This document shows positions 28,670 through 37,512 of a stretch of 64,000 bases of DNA, one piece after another. Made by a program: the position numbers and the translations under genes. This DNA comes from Phycisphaerae bacterium (GTDB lineage: Bacteria > Planctomycetota > Phycisphaerae > UBA1845), in contig JAJDDW010000100.1 in NCBI GenBank assembly GCA_029260115.1, positions 1 to 64,000 on the forward strand, given 5' to 3'. Position 1 is the stretch's first letter. Every line of letters begins with the position of its first letter. The notes below the pieces were generated by a model. That model was not told where the DNA came from and did not search any database. It saw only the letters and a program-made list of their open reading frames with translations.

Positions 28670-29797
28670 CTAGTTTGTACTCAAGGGGAAGTTTGTAACG
28701 TCGTCGCGCGTTCCCCAGACGCCATCCGCACCTGGGGACATCAATAAATAGCTATCCGGATTGACCGGTCTCAGTGGCGTAGCTGGATCAATTGTCTTCC
28801 CATCTGCTATCATATCCGCAAACTGTTTCAATTGAGAGCGGTCCGTGATAAAGCGTGCGAAGTTGAAGGTATCGGGTTGTCCATCTTTGGTGGGCACGGC
28901 TATTTCTTCCGCGTTTAGGTCATTACCTGCAATCGAGATGGCATGACCGCCGACAGATCGTTTTATCAGCAACCCAGGCTCATCGTCATGTCCAGTGAAA
29001 CCTTCATTGTCATCGTGGAAGTAATAAGGTGTACCTGTCTGCTGGATACCACCAGCATATAAATTATCCTTGGCGTGCAGCTCCTCCACCAGATTCTTAC
29101 CACTCGCACCAGCGTTCGCGGCGTAATAGAGAATGGGCTGACCGAACGAATCTACGATGACTGGCAGTCTTTTCGTGATGGCCCAATCGGTAAAGAAATC
29201 TAAATTGGGTATGCCTTCGAGGTCTTCAACCGCAGTAAGTTTCATATCATCGGGGTTTAAGTATAAGGGTTTCCTAGGAAGCCGTTCACCATCTTGCAGC
29301 GGATCTGGCGTATACCATTTGGATGGTTCGGTGTGAATATTCTTACGTTTAGTAATACCGCGTCTACTGACATAGCCTTGCTGGTCTACACCGATCAGCA
29401 TAGCAGGTAACCATTGTGCACCATACACATCTCGCGCGGCGGTGGTATTGTTTGGAATGAAAGGGAACCTCGATTCGACGCCGTTGATGTCCAATCCCGA
29501 ATAGCCTGGTATAGGCGGGTGAATTGCTGAGGGGGGATAACCATTGGTCTGACGAAAATCTTTTTCGTTATCAGTTTTGAATAAATCTAGCCCCACTTCA
29601 ATCGCACGAATCTTGGCCGCCGTCGCGGTCTTCTTGGCTGAGTTCCGGGCCCCGTTGAGCGCTGGAATGAGAATAGCCATGAGTATCGAGATGATGAACA
29701 TGACCGTCAATAATTCGACGAGCGTAAATGCCGAGGACGAATAGGGTTGGGTGTTGCGGCGGCAAGTTGGTTGCCGATAGCGAGCATACGATTTCAT
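28670..29797 (-). CDS. GspG-like prepilin with calcium-loop C-terminus
   Basis: 375 residues. An AAGGAGA Shine-Dalgarno precedes the ATG at 29797. The leader ends 'PYSSSA' before 'FTLVELLTVMFIISILMAIL', with Ala at -1. After 'ALNGARNSAKKTATAAKIRA' comes a large domain, and the chain ends 'SPGADGVWGTRDDVTNF', the GspG-type calcium loop. It is the first prepilin gene downstream of pilC, after a 356-bp gap, which fits a highly expressed major subunit with its own promoter. At 375 residues it is far longer than the usual 140-residue GspG. Confidence 0.8.
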   Translation of the reverse strand: MKSYARYRQPTCRRNTQPYSSSAFTLVELLTVMFIISILMAILIPALNGARNSAKKTATAAKIRAIEVGLDLFKTDNEKDFRQTNGYPPSAIHPPIPGYSGLDINGVESRFPFIPNNTTAARDVYGAQWLPAMLIGVDQQGYVSRRGITKRKNIHTEPSKWYTPDPLQDGERLPRKPLYLNPDDMKLTAVEDLEGIPNLDFFTDWAITKRLPVIVDSFGQPILYYAANAGASGKNLVEELHAKDNLYAGGIQQTGTPYYFHDDNEGFTGHDDEPGLLIKRSVGGHAISIAGNDLNAEEIAVPTKDGQPDTFNFARFITDRSQLKQFADMIADGKTIDPATPLRPVNPDSYLLMSPGADGVWGTRDDVTNFPLSTN

Positions 29798-30153
29798 GGT
29801 CGAACATCTCCTTAAGTCGATGCGAATCTACATTACCAACCCTGCAGGGCGCAAACCGCAACCCGACGCCAGCTGAGCATTTATATTATAGGCACGTAAC
29901 CCCTGTTACAACTTTGCCCGACAGCCAATTCCCCCGAAAAGGCTGCTGCGCTACGCGCGAACGCAATACGGTGATGGTAAGCGGTAGTGCCACATCGTAA
30001 GTTTCATGCTAACCGCCTTGGTCCCCAGGCCTATCGGCACTGGCCTAGGGGGCAAACGCGACTACAAGCACGGGCAAGCTGCTGCCAGCCCCTGCCACAC
30101 AACAGCCGAGTAATGGCTGCTATTGCCCCCATTCCCAGAGCCGCGACACAGTC
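29798..30153. other. gap between pilC and the prepilin genes
   Basis: A 356-bp non-coding stretch. It carries the hairpin at 30023-30051, about 100 bp past the pilC stop. The promoter of the prepilin run should lie here, but I cannot pick a convincing -35/-10 pair. Confidence 0.4.
30023..30051 (-). terminator. hairpin downstream of pilC
   Basis: CCCC-AGGCC (30023-30031) pairs with GGCCTAGGGG (30042-30051) with a single bulged base across a 10-base loop. It is GC-rich, sits after the last gene of the ATPase block, and could separate that transcript from the prepilin one. No T-run follows on the minus strand. Confidence 0.4.
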
Positions 30154-31395
30154 CTAGCCGCCGACAGATTGCATGAGCGAAACGAGCGGCATGAACAACG
30201 CGAGTACAATAAACCCGACGATTCCACCCAAAACGATAACCATGACCGGCTCTAAAAGTGAGATTAACCCGCCCACGGCCGTGTCGACTTCATCTTCGTA
30301 TCCGTCGGCAATTTTCAGAAGCATCTTATCGAGGTCACCTGTTTCCTCGCCAACGTCAATCATGTTGGTAACTAGCGCATCGCACACCCGCGCTTGCCGC
30401 AGCGGCGCCGCAAAAGTTTCACCCTCTCGAATAGAGTCGTGAACTTTTCCTAGGGCACGGGCATAGACCTCATTCCCAGAAGTCTCTTTCGTTATGTTGA
30501 TGGCTTCTAGGATGGGGACGCCAGCTGTAATCAGTGTACCGAGTGTACGCGTAAAGCGGGCGATGGAAGTCTTTTTAATGAGCGAGCCAATACCAGGCGT
30601 TTTCAAAATGACATAGTCGCTGGCGAATCTCCCTCCCTGAGACGAACGTATTGCCTTATAACCGACGACAATGAGCACCGGCCCCAGAATGAGCCAAACC
30701 CAACCAGGTAGCGGTCTACCGTTGGAGAAAAAATCAGAAGCGCCAAGCAAAATCAAGGTGACATCTGGTAATTTAGTATCAAAGTCGTTGAAAATTTGGC
30801 TAAACTTTGGAATCACGAAAATCATGATACCAGAGACAATACCCACGGCGAAAAAGACAACCGCAGCCGGGTATATCATCGCACTGGTGACTCTACTTTT
30901 TAGTTTTTGTGCTTTTTCTTTGAACTCGGCTAATCGCTGTAAAATGACATCGAGCACACCACCGGTCTCACCCGCCGCGACCATGTTGACGTATAACCGA
31001 TCGAAAGCTTTGGGATGCCGAGCGAACGCCTCCGATAATGTAGAGCCGCCTTCGATGTCGGTGGCCACAGTGCCTAAGATATTTTTCATTGCGCCGGGCT
31101 TTTGTTGTTCTTCTAGGATGCGAAGACTTCGTAGAATCGGCAGGCCTGCATCTTGTAGTGTGGATAGTTGTCGTGTGAGCTGGGTCAGGGCTTTGACATT
31201 TATTCTGCCGGTCTTTATTTTCGCCTTCTTGCCGCTGGCGGCGACTTTGACCTTAGCACCTTTTTCGCGAATTCGGGTGGGGAAATAGCCCAAGCTTCGA
31301 ATTTTTGCCAATGCGTCTTCGGTAGTTAGCGCTTCGACCTCGTCCTTAACCTCTTGCCCGGCCTGGTTCATCGCTTCATAGGCAAATGTAGACAT
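30154..31395 (-). CDS. pilC: type IV pilus / type II secretion inner-membrane platform protein (PilC/GspF)
   Basis: 413 residues, the usual family length. Two repeated T2SSF domains are visible ('LTRQLSTLQDAGLPILRSLR' at about 70-90 and 'FTRTLGTLITAGVPILEAIN' at about 275-295), with three transmembrane helices (about 168-195, 220-240, 380-405). PilC/GspF binds the cytoplasmic ATPase and the pilin precursors and drives their addition to the fibre. A GAGAGG element precedes the ATG. It follows pilB with 93 bp between. I use the pilus name because pilT is present; GspF is the equivalent. Confidence 0.9.
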   Translation of the reverse strand: MSTFAYEAMNQAGQEVKDEVEALTTEDALAKIRSLGYFPTRIREKGAKVKVAASGKKAKIKTGRINVKALTQLTRQLSTLQDAGLPILRSLRILEEQQKPGAMKNILGTVATDIEGGSTLSEAFARHPKAFDRLYVNMVAAGETGGVLDVILQRLAEFKEKAQKLKSRVTSAMIYPAAVVFFAVGIVSGIMIFVIPKFSQIFNDFDTKLPDVTLILLGASDFFSNGRPLPGWVWLILGPVLIVVGYKAIRSSQGGRFASDYVILKTPGIGSLIKKTSIARFTRTLGTLITAGVPILEAINITKETSGNEVYARALGKVHDSIREGETFAAPLRQARVCDALVTNMIDVGEETGDLDKMLLKIADGYEDEVDTAVGGLISLLEPVMVIVLGGIVGFIVLALFMPLVSLMQSVGG

Positions 31396-31488
31396 ACTGC
31401 GCCTCTCTTACTGTTGATTCGCCATACATGACCACACGTTCAAGACCAAATGAAAATCGTCCTAAATCATTCAATGATTAGCCCACCA

Positions 31489-33288
31489 TTACGATTCGCT
31501 AATGGTCTCTTTTACGACCTCATCTAACGACGTATAGCCATTAAATATCGCAATAAGCCCTGACTCGCGAAGTGTTCGCATACCGGCCTTCTGGGCTTCT
31601 CGCTTCAACACCGTCGTGGAAGCATGATCCATAATCAGTCCGCGTAGTGCGTCATTCATCGCCATAATTTCATATAGCGCGAGCCGGCCTTTGTACCCTG
31701 TGTTATTGCAATAGTCGCAGCCCTTACCGTAACAAAAACGGCGATCGCCCAATTCTTCGGGTGTCATCGCCAACTGAAAAAGCTGGTCTTCGGTCGGCAC
31801 AAAATCAGCCTTGCAGTTGGCACAAATCCTTCTTACGAGCCGCTGAGCAACAACCGCTTCAAGCGTAGCTGTAATCAAAAACGGCTCAAGCCCCAAGTCG
31901 ACCAGTCGTGCGATCGTAGATGGAGCATCGTTCGTATGGAGCGTCGTAAAGACCAAGTGTCCGGTCAATGCGGATTGGACGCTGATTTGAGCGGTTTCTA
32001 GGTCACGAACCTCACCGACCAGGATGATATCCGGGTCTTGACGCAAAAATGATCGAAGCGCCTTCGCAAAAGTAAATCCTAAATCCGTACGAATTTGGCA
32101 CTGCACCAATCCGTCAATGTCATACTCCACCGGATCCTCAGCCGTAATAATTTTTTCTTCCGGTTTGTTCAATTCTGCCAATGCGGCGTACAAAGTTGTC
32201 GTTTTACCTGAACCCGTAGGCCCAGTATTAATCACCACGCCATTGGGCTTGCGAATGAGTTGCCGGAAAATTTTAAGCTCATCATCCATCATCCCCAGCT
32301 TGTCCAAGTCGAGCGAAACTGCGCCACGGTCAAGAATACGAAGCACCACGCTCTCGCCAAACATCGTAGGCAAAATACTAACACGAAGATCAACCGGGTT
32401 ACCTGCTACTTGAAGCTCAATACGCCCATCTTGCGGCAGGCGACGCTCTGCGATGTCCAAGTTAGCCATAACTTTAATACGAGAGGAGATAGCCAACGCT
32501 ACGTGCTTGGGAGGTGGGACCATATCATAAAGTACGCCATCAATACGATAACGCATCTTGAACTCTTCTTCGAAAGGCTCAAAGTGAATGTCCGCAGCCT
32601 TATCTTTAATCGCCTGCAAGAGCACAAGATTTAGCAATTTCTTAACCGGGTTCGACTCCGATAATTCTTTGAGGTCTTGTAAGTCGATGCTGTCGCCGCG
32701 TCCTTGAAACTTTGAAAGACCGGCGTCATCGCCAAGCTCATCGATCAAATTGGTAATCGAATCTTGATCGTCGTCAGAGTAATATCGATCCAAGGAAGCT
32801 TGCAGCTCGTCCGCTTTGCAAATGTAAGGCAAAATCTCATAGCCTAGCAGTGTTCTCAAATCGTCAGTCGCTACGAAATTGTCTGGATTGTCCATGGCCA
32901 GCGACAGGCGTTTTTTGTCGGCATCATATTCAAATCCGATCACGCGATAGGTCTGGGCCATCTGGGCAGTGAGCAACGCAATGACTTCCGGGCCAATATC
33001 AAGCTTGCCCAATTCGACGCGCTCCATGCCATTTTGTGCGGCTAAGGCAAGTGTCAAATCTTCTTCGGAAATATAGCCTAGTTCGACCAGAATTGCTCCG
33101 ATTGGACCACGCTGCTTTTTTTGGATATCCAGCGCTTCTTGGACCTGCGACCGCTTGAGCTTGCCCATCTTGATGAGTACGCGCCCGATTTGCCTACCGC
33201 GTAATTGTTCGACAGGCATAGGCCTACTCGAGCGCGATGCTCTGCCGCCGGAGGCGTCCGATGATTGTGTGGATGGTGAATCGCTCAT
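31489..33288 (-). CDS. PilB/GspE-type assembly ATPase, copy 2
   Basis: 599 residues. A Ser-rich N-terminus is followed by an MshEN/T2SSE-N domain (about 30-180; 'GRVLIKMGKLKRSQVQEALD'), then the ATPase core with Walker A 'GPTGSGKTTTLYAAL' near residue 355, an Asp-box 'ITAEDPVEYDI', Walker B 'DPDIILVGEVRDLETA' and the His-box 'ALTGHLVFTTLHTNDA'. Two CxxC pairs ('CANC', 'CDYC') form the GspE/PilB zinc site. It powers pseudopilus extension. It lies two bases after pilT and shares the operon with a second, similar ATPase (34529-36232), so the two may drive different pilus types or form hetero-hexamers. Confidence 0.9.
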   Translation of the reverse strand: MSDSPSTQSSDASGGRASRSSRPMPVEQLRGRQIGRVLIKMGKLKRSQVQEALDIQKKQRGPIGAILVELGYISEEDLTLALAAQNGMERVELGKLDIGPEVIALLTAQMAQTYRVIGFEYDADKKRLSLAMDNPDNFVATDDLRTLLGYEILPYICKADELQASLDRYYSDDDQDSITNLIDELGDDAGLSKFQGRGDSIDLQDLKELSESNPVKKLLNLVLLQAIKDKAADIHFEPFEEEFKMRYRIDGVLYDMVPPPKHVALAISSRIKVMANLDIAERRLPQDGRIELQVAGNPVDLRVSILPTMFGESVVLRILDRGAVSLDLDKLGMMDDELKIFRQLIRKPNGVVINTGPTGSGKTTTLYAALAELNKPEEKIITAEDPVEYDIDGLVQCQIRTDLGFTFAKALRSFLRQDPDIILVGEVRDLETAQISVQSALTGHLVFTTLHTNDAPSTIARLVDLGLEPFLITATLEAVVAQRLVRRICANCKADFVPTEDQLFQLAMTPEELGDRRFCYGKGCDYCNNTGYKGRLALYEIMAMNDALRGLIMDHASTTVLKREAQKAGMRTLRESGLIAIFNGYTSLDEVVKETISES

Positions 33289-33290
33289 GA

Positions 33291-34421
33291 TTACTTCGCC
33301 GAATCTTTATCCTCATTGTTGTCGTCATTGCCAGACTGGTCGATATTCATACCGCGCATGTGCGCATCAACTTTATCCTGCATGGTGCCTGCATTCCTGG
33401 AACGATCGACGGCGTCTTCCGCAGAAATGGTGCCCTGGCTGTACATGTTCCATAAATGCTCATCCAGTAGCTGCATGCCATATTTCTTACCTGTTTGAAT
33501 GGCGGAGTCGATACGATAGGTCTTATTTTCACGTACCAAGTTCGAAATCGCAGGTGTCATCATCATGAATTCGTACGCGGCGACCATGCCCTTGGGTTGT
33601 CGGGGCATGAGCGCCTGGGACAACACCGCTATCAAGTTTGTAGATAGCTGCACACGAATTTGTTCTTGCGCGTTGGTGGGAAAGGCATCCACTATACGTG
33701 TAATCGTCCCTTGGCAACCTGTCGTATGGAGCGTGGAAAACACCAAGTGACCAGTCTCAGCTGCCCGAACCGCCGCTTCGATAGTCTCCAGGTCACGTAG
33801 CTCACCAACTAAAATGACGTCCGGGTCCTGCCGCAACACACGGCGCAAAGCCTCCGAAAAACTAGGTGTATCTGTCCCAATTTCACGCTGGTTTATCAGT
33901 GATTTTTTGTGCGTATGATAGTACTCAATTGGGTCTTCCATCGTCACAATGTGACGATCGAGGTTAAGATTGATGTAATTGATCATCGCAGCGAGTGTCG
34001 TTGTTTTACCCGAACCCGTAGGCCCGGTGACGAGGAACAAACCACGAGGACGCCGACACAGGCCGCTGATGATGTCGGGTAAACCAATGTCATCGAAAGT
34101 CAGCAGTTTTGATGGTATCAATCGAAGCACCAACGTCGTATTGCCTTTTTGCTTGAACACGTTGACGCGAAATCGCCCCTGGTCGCCAAAGGCAAAAGCA
34201 AAGTCAGTCGATCCTTCTTCTTGTAACTCTTGCTGATTGCGCTCCGGCGCAATGGATTTCATGAGGGTTATGGTGTCTTCAGGTTCGAGAACCTTTGTCT
34301 CTAAAGATCGTAAATGACCATGTAATCGAATGACAGGAGGTCGGCCAACCGACAGGTGAAGGTCGGAAGAACCTTGTTTGATGACTGTTTCAAGCAGTCG
34401 GTCCATATGAATCGTAGCCAT
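33291..34421 (-). CDS. pilT: twitching-motility retraction ATPase (PilT)
   Basis: 376 residues from the ATG at 34421. AAGGAT lies about nine bases upstream; a GTG three bases earlier is less likely. 'LLETVIKQGSSDLHLSVGRP' opens the PilT PAS-like domain. Walker A 'GPTGSGKTTTLAAMI' is at about 131-145, with Asp-box 'TMEDPIEYYH', Walker B 'DPDVILVGELRDLETI' and the His-box 'AETGHLVFSTLHT'. There is no zinc motif, as expected for PilT. The C-terminal 'RGMNIDQSGNDDNNE' tail is acidic and unusual. Retraction ATPases belong to type IV pili rather than type II secretion, so this locus probably makes a retractable fibre. Confidence 0.93.
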   Translation of the reverse strand: MATIHMDRLLETVIKQGSSDLHLSVGRPPVIRLHGHLRSLETKVLEPEDTITLMKSIAPERNQQELQEEGSTDFAFAFGDQGRFRVNVFKQKGNTTLVLRLIPSKLLTFDDIGLPDIISGLCRRPRGLFLVTGPTGSGKTTTLAAMINYINLNLDRHIVTMEDPIEYYHTHKKSLINQREIGTDTPSFSEALRRVLRQDPDVILVGELRDLETIEAAVRAAETGHLVFSTLHTTGCQGTITRIVDAFPTNAQEQIRVQLSTNLIAVLSQALMPRQPKGMVAAYEFMMMTPAISNLVRENKTYRIDSAIQTGKKYGMQLLDEHLWNMYSQGTISAEDAVDRSRNAGTMQDKVDAHMRGMNIDQSGNDDNNEDKDSAK

Positions 34422-34512
34422 CACACACTATCCTTCGCACATTCGAGCATCGTGGCCCGCAATTAGTTCAACACCCCATGGGCGACGCGCCTGCGTCGCC
34501 ATACACTTCCCA

Positions 34513-34536
34513 TTAGTCGATTAGTCGATTAGTCGA
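34513..34536. repeat. 8-bp tandem repeat, three copies, spanning a stop codon
   Basis: TTAGTCGA occurs three times in a row with no mismatch. The TAA stop of the first pilB-type gene lies in the copy nearest the coding sequence, so changes in copy number would lengthen the 3' spacer before pilT but leave the protein unchanged. Confidence 0.7.
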
Positions 34537-36232
34537 TGGCCAAGCCCTCAGCTTGCGTAATTCGCAGTAGATCTTCCGGTGTGGTTATGCCCCGTAGAAT
34601 TTTATCCTTGCCATCTTCTAGCAATGATTTCATGCCCGCGCGTCGAGCCGCAGCCCTAACTTCACTAGTTGGCGCCTGCTTGAAAGCCAGCTCGCGCATT
34701 TCTGTACTCAGCACAACCATCTCGAAAATGCCCAGTCGACCTCGATATCCACTATCGCCACAGCGTTGACACCCCGCCCCTTTGAATATTGTCTTGCCGT
34801 GCAAATCATCGTCGGTGAACCCCAATTGCTTGAGCGTTTGTCTGTCCGGAGTCTTATCTTCTGTTTTGCACTCCGAGCAAATCACGCGCACCAAGCGCTG
34901 GGCCATAATCGCTTGAATTGCACTGGCTACTAAGAACGGCTTGATGCCCATATCGATAAGTCGTGTGATTGCGGAAGGCGCGTCGTTGGTGTGAAGTGTG
35001 CTAAAAACCAAGTGACCAGTGAGCGCAGCCTGAATAGCGACATCTCCCACTTCGCGGTCTCGAATTTCACCCACTAGGATAATATTAGGTGCCTGACGCA
35101 GCATAGAACGCAAAATCGTGGAAAAACTCAGGCCAATATCTTCTCTGACCTGACACTGGTTCATGCCCGCAAAGTTATACTCCACCGGATCCTCTGCCGT
35201 GATGATTTTCATATCAGGGCGATTGAGTTCTTGCAATGCGGCATATAGGGTCGTTGTTTTGCCCGATCCTGTAGGGCCAGTCACGAGAAAAATGCCGTTA
35301 GGTTGTTTTATGATCTCCGAGAAAATTTTGTAATCCGCATCGCCAAAGCCCAGCGCGGTGATACCAACATTTACGGAATCAGGCCTAAGAATACGCAGGA
35401 CGATGCTTTCCCCATGATAAGAGGGAAGGCCACTAACACGAAAATCGATCGGTGAACCGGCTACTTTAAGTTTAATACGACCATCGGTTGGCAGGCGTTT
35501 CTCGCCGATGTCGATCCCGGCCATGATTTTGAATCGTGTAATGACCGCACCCTGCATGCTCTTGGGAATGTCATCACGAATGTGACACACACCGTCAATA
35601 CGGTATCTAACGCGCACACGGTTCGCCATCGCCTCAATATGAATATCACTAGCCCGACTGTGACAGGCTTCGGTGATAATCAAGTTTACTAAGCGAATAA
35701 TTGGGGCATCGGCATCTTCTTCATCTACCGTATCGCCAACCACCTCATCAGGTGCTTCCTGGTCAATACTAGCCATCGTTTGCGACAAAACGTCGCCTTC
35801 TGGATTGACGAATTTATCGATGAAGCGTTTCACTTTCCCAACCGACGATAGGGTGGGAATAATTTGTTTGTTCAATCGGAAATGGAGTAGATCGAGTGTT
35901 TCAAGATCCAGCGGATCTGTCATCGCAATCTTTAGCTTGTCCCCTTCCATGCCCAGTGGAAGTACTAAGTAATCTTCGATCATCTTAGCCGGGATCAGAC
36001 CCAGCGCATCTTTGTCAACGGCGTGACCATCCAGATTGGTATACTCCCAACCAAACTGAGCGGCCAAACATTCTGCGACCACATCTTCATCGCAAAGCTC
36101 TAGCTCGATGAGCGATTCACCAATTCGCTTGCCGTGCTCCATCCCATATTCAAGGGCCTGGGTCACGCCATCAGCCGTGACAGCACCACGATCCACGAGC
36201 ATTTCACCGAGTTTTTTGCGTCGCTTAGCCAT
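34529..36232 (-). CDS. pilB: PilB/GspE-type assembly ATPase, copy 1
   Basis: 567 residues from the ATG at 36232, followed by 'AKRRKKLGEMLVDRGAVTAD' as at the start of MshEN domains. An ATG at 36247 is the alternative. The MshEN domain covers about 1-145. Walker A 'GPTGSGKTTTLYAAL' lies near residue 317, with 'ITAEDPVEYNF', 'APNIILVGEIRDREVG' and 'ALTGHLVFSTLHTNDA'. The zinc site is 'CSEC' plus 'CQRC'. It shares the overall plan of the ATPase at 31489-33288 but is clearly diverged. In Walker B, Asp is replaced by 'APNI' where the other copy has 'DPDI'. It is the first gene of the ATPase block, divergent from the zincin lipoprotein. Confidence 0.9.
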   Translation of the reverse strand: MAKRRKKLGEMLVDRGAVTADGVTQALEYGMEHGKRIGESLIELELCDEDVVAECLAAQFGWEYTNLDGHAVDKDALGLIPAKMIEDYLVLPLGMEGDKLKIAMTDPLDLETLDLLHFRLNKQIIPTLSSVGKVKRFIDKFVNPEGDVLSQTMASIDQEAPDEVVGDTVDEEDADAPIIRLVNLIITEACHSRASDIHIEAMANRVRVRYRIDGVCHIRDDIPKSMQGAVITRFKIMAGIDIGEKRLPTDGRIKLKVAGSPIDFRVSGLPSYHGESIVLRILRPDSVNVGITALGFGDADYKIFSEIIKQPNGIFLVTGPTGSGKTTTLYAALQELNRPDMKIITAEDPVEYNFAGMNQCQVREDIGLSFSTILRSMLRQAPNIILVGEIRDREVGDVAIQAALTGHLVFSTLHTNDAPSAITRLIDMGIKPFLVASAIQAIMAQRLVRVICSECKTEDKTPDRQTLKQLGFTDDDLHGKTIFKGAGCQRCGDSGYRGRLGIFEMVVLSTEMRELAFKQAPTSEVRAAARRAGMKSLLEDGKDKILRGITTPEDLLRITQAEGLAID

Positions 36233-36678
36233 ATCTCTCGTAGTCATCCCCGCTAGGTTGTGCGATTTCCCCCATCGCCGAATCAACAATCCTACCACAA
36301 GAAGCGGATATGCCCCAAGCAGCTTATTGCCGTCCCGCGATATTAAGCGGATTTTGTCTTCGATTCAACCTGCGTGGTACAACATTCGCCTTGTTGTGGT
36401 GGCTTTACGCCGTAATGACCTAGCTGTTTGCCCCTGATTGGCGGGTAATTCATGTGCGCATTATGCCCAAACCCACACAAAGCACTACGTCCGAAGAACG
36501 AATAAGGACTCATAATCGTTAGGCATATACCAGTGCTGGCCTCATTCGGGTAAAATCGAGCGCACCCGGCATTGACATTGCTCAAGCCAGCGCCAACAAA
36601 TGAGTAGCTGCTCGACCAAGGGTAGCCACACCACAATTTATGGCTGACACTTGTCGGTCAAAGGGGGAGGAGAAGCTG
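36233..36678. promoter_or_regulatory. divergent intergenic region, pilus operon versus zincin lipoprotein
   Basis: A 446-bp non-coding stretch between divergently transcribed genes should hold both promoters. A TTGACA hexamer occurs at 36572-36577 on the plus strand, but no good -10 follows at 16-18 bp. The strong GGGGGAGG ribosome site of the plus gene is at 36663-36670. I see no RNA gene. Confidence 0.4.
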
Positions 36679-37491
36679 ATGACCCACGGAGGACATCACT
36701 ATATTTACCAGGCCATTCGCTTTGGCCTGGCCATGATTGGCCTGGTATCTACCACGGGGTGCGGCGCAGTTGTGTCAACGGACCCTGCTATCCTAAGGCC
36801 GCTCGCCAATAAGTGTAGCCGGCTCGCCACCGCAGACCTTGCGAATACGACACTCATTTCGATTGCGTGGGGTGGCGGAACGACTGGGATTTATCCATCA
36901 GAGGTATTCGATGGGCTTGATCTGTCTAAGTTCAACCTTCAAGATGGCGGCACTCTCGCTGACCGTCGCGAAGAGTTCGAGCAACGCATAACCGATCAAA
37001 TCAATCAAATTTATTGCGACTGGCCTCAAACCAACGTCCTTGTACTAAGCAGCAGCGACGCCGACAAATTCGACGTTGACACTAAGGTGCTCATCACCCA
37101 GGGCGTCCGTCCTGACGGGCGCATGGACATCGGCGAGGCCGAGTACGATCCTTGCGACATTCAGCATGATAACGATGCTGTGATTTTCGGTGAGCGTATC
37201 CGCCAACTCGCGGGTGCCTACACTTTCGACGAGTGGGTCAATGTTTTCGCCAACGTTACAGCCCACGAAATTGGGCACACGTTAGGCTACGCTCACATTG
37301 ATCGCGACCATCGCACTGATGGCCCAGACGCCCCATATATCGAGCTAATGCTGGACCGCCATACGATGAAGGAAATGCGTCGCGAACATCGCTTTGTCGC
37401 TGTACAATCCAGTTGCCCCAGCCAGTCTTCTGGATTCCTTAGTGCGGACGCCACATACGATTTTGACGCGCCATACTCGTTCGGCAGATAA
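36679..37491 (+). CDS. zincin-type metalloprotease, lipoprotein
   Basis: 270 residues from the ATG at 36679, chosen because GGGGGAGG lies nine bases upstream; earlier in-frame starts have none. A signal sequence with a lipobox ('LVSTTGC') predicts attachment by Cys. The catalytic motif HEIGHTLGYAH (H196, E197, H200, H206) matches the HExxHxxGxxH of metzincins, and 'MLDRHTMKEM' after it may hold the Met-turn. The insert between lipobox and motif is unclassified. It would cleave proteins at the cell surface. The substrate is unknown. It converges on the RNase E/G gene with 21 bp between stops. Confidence 0.75.
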   Translation: MTHGGHHYIYQAIRFGLAMIGLVSTTGCGAVVSTDPAILRPLANKCSRLATADLANTTLISIAWGGGTTGIYPSEVFDGLDLSKFNLQDGGTLADRREEFEQRITDQINQIYCDWPQTNVLVLSSSDADKFDVDTKVLITQGVRPDGRMDIGEAEYDPCDIQHDNDAVIFGERIRQLAGAYTFDEWVNVFANVTAHEIGHTLGYAHIDRDHRTDGPDAPYIELMLDRHTMKEMRREHRFVAVQSSCPSQSSGFLSADATYDFDAPYSFGR

Positions 37492-37512
37492 TCTGACCGG
37501 CGATCGAAAGCA

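Noticed and set aside
34513-34536. Phase-variable repeat switching the pilB-type gene
   Set aside because: The stop codon lies in the copy next to the coding sequence, so changes in the number of 8-bp units cannot alter the reading frame or the protein end.
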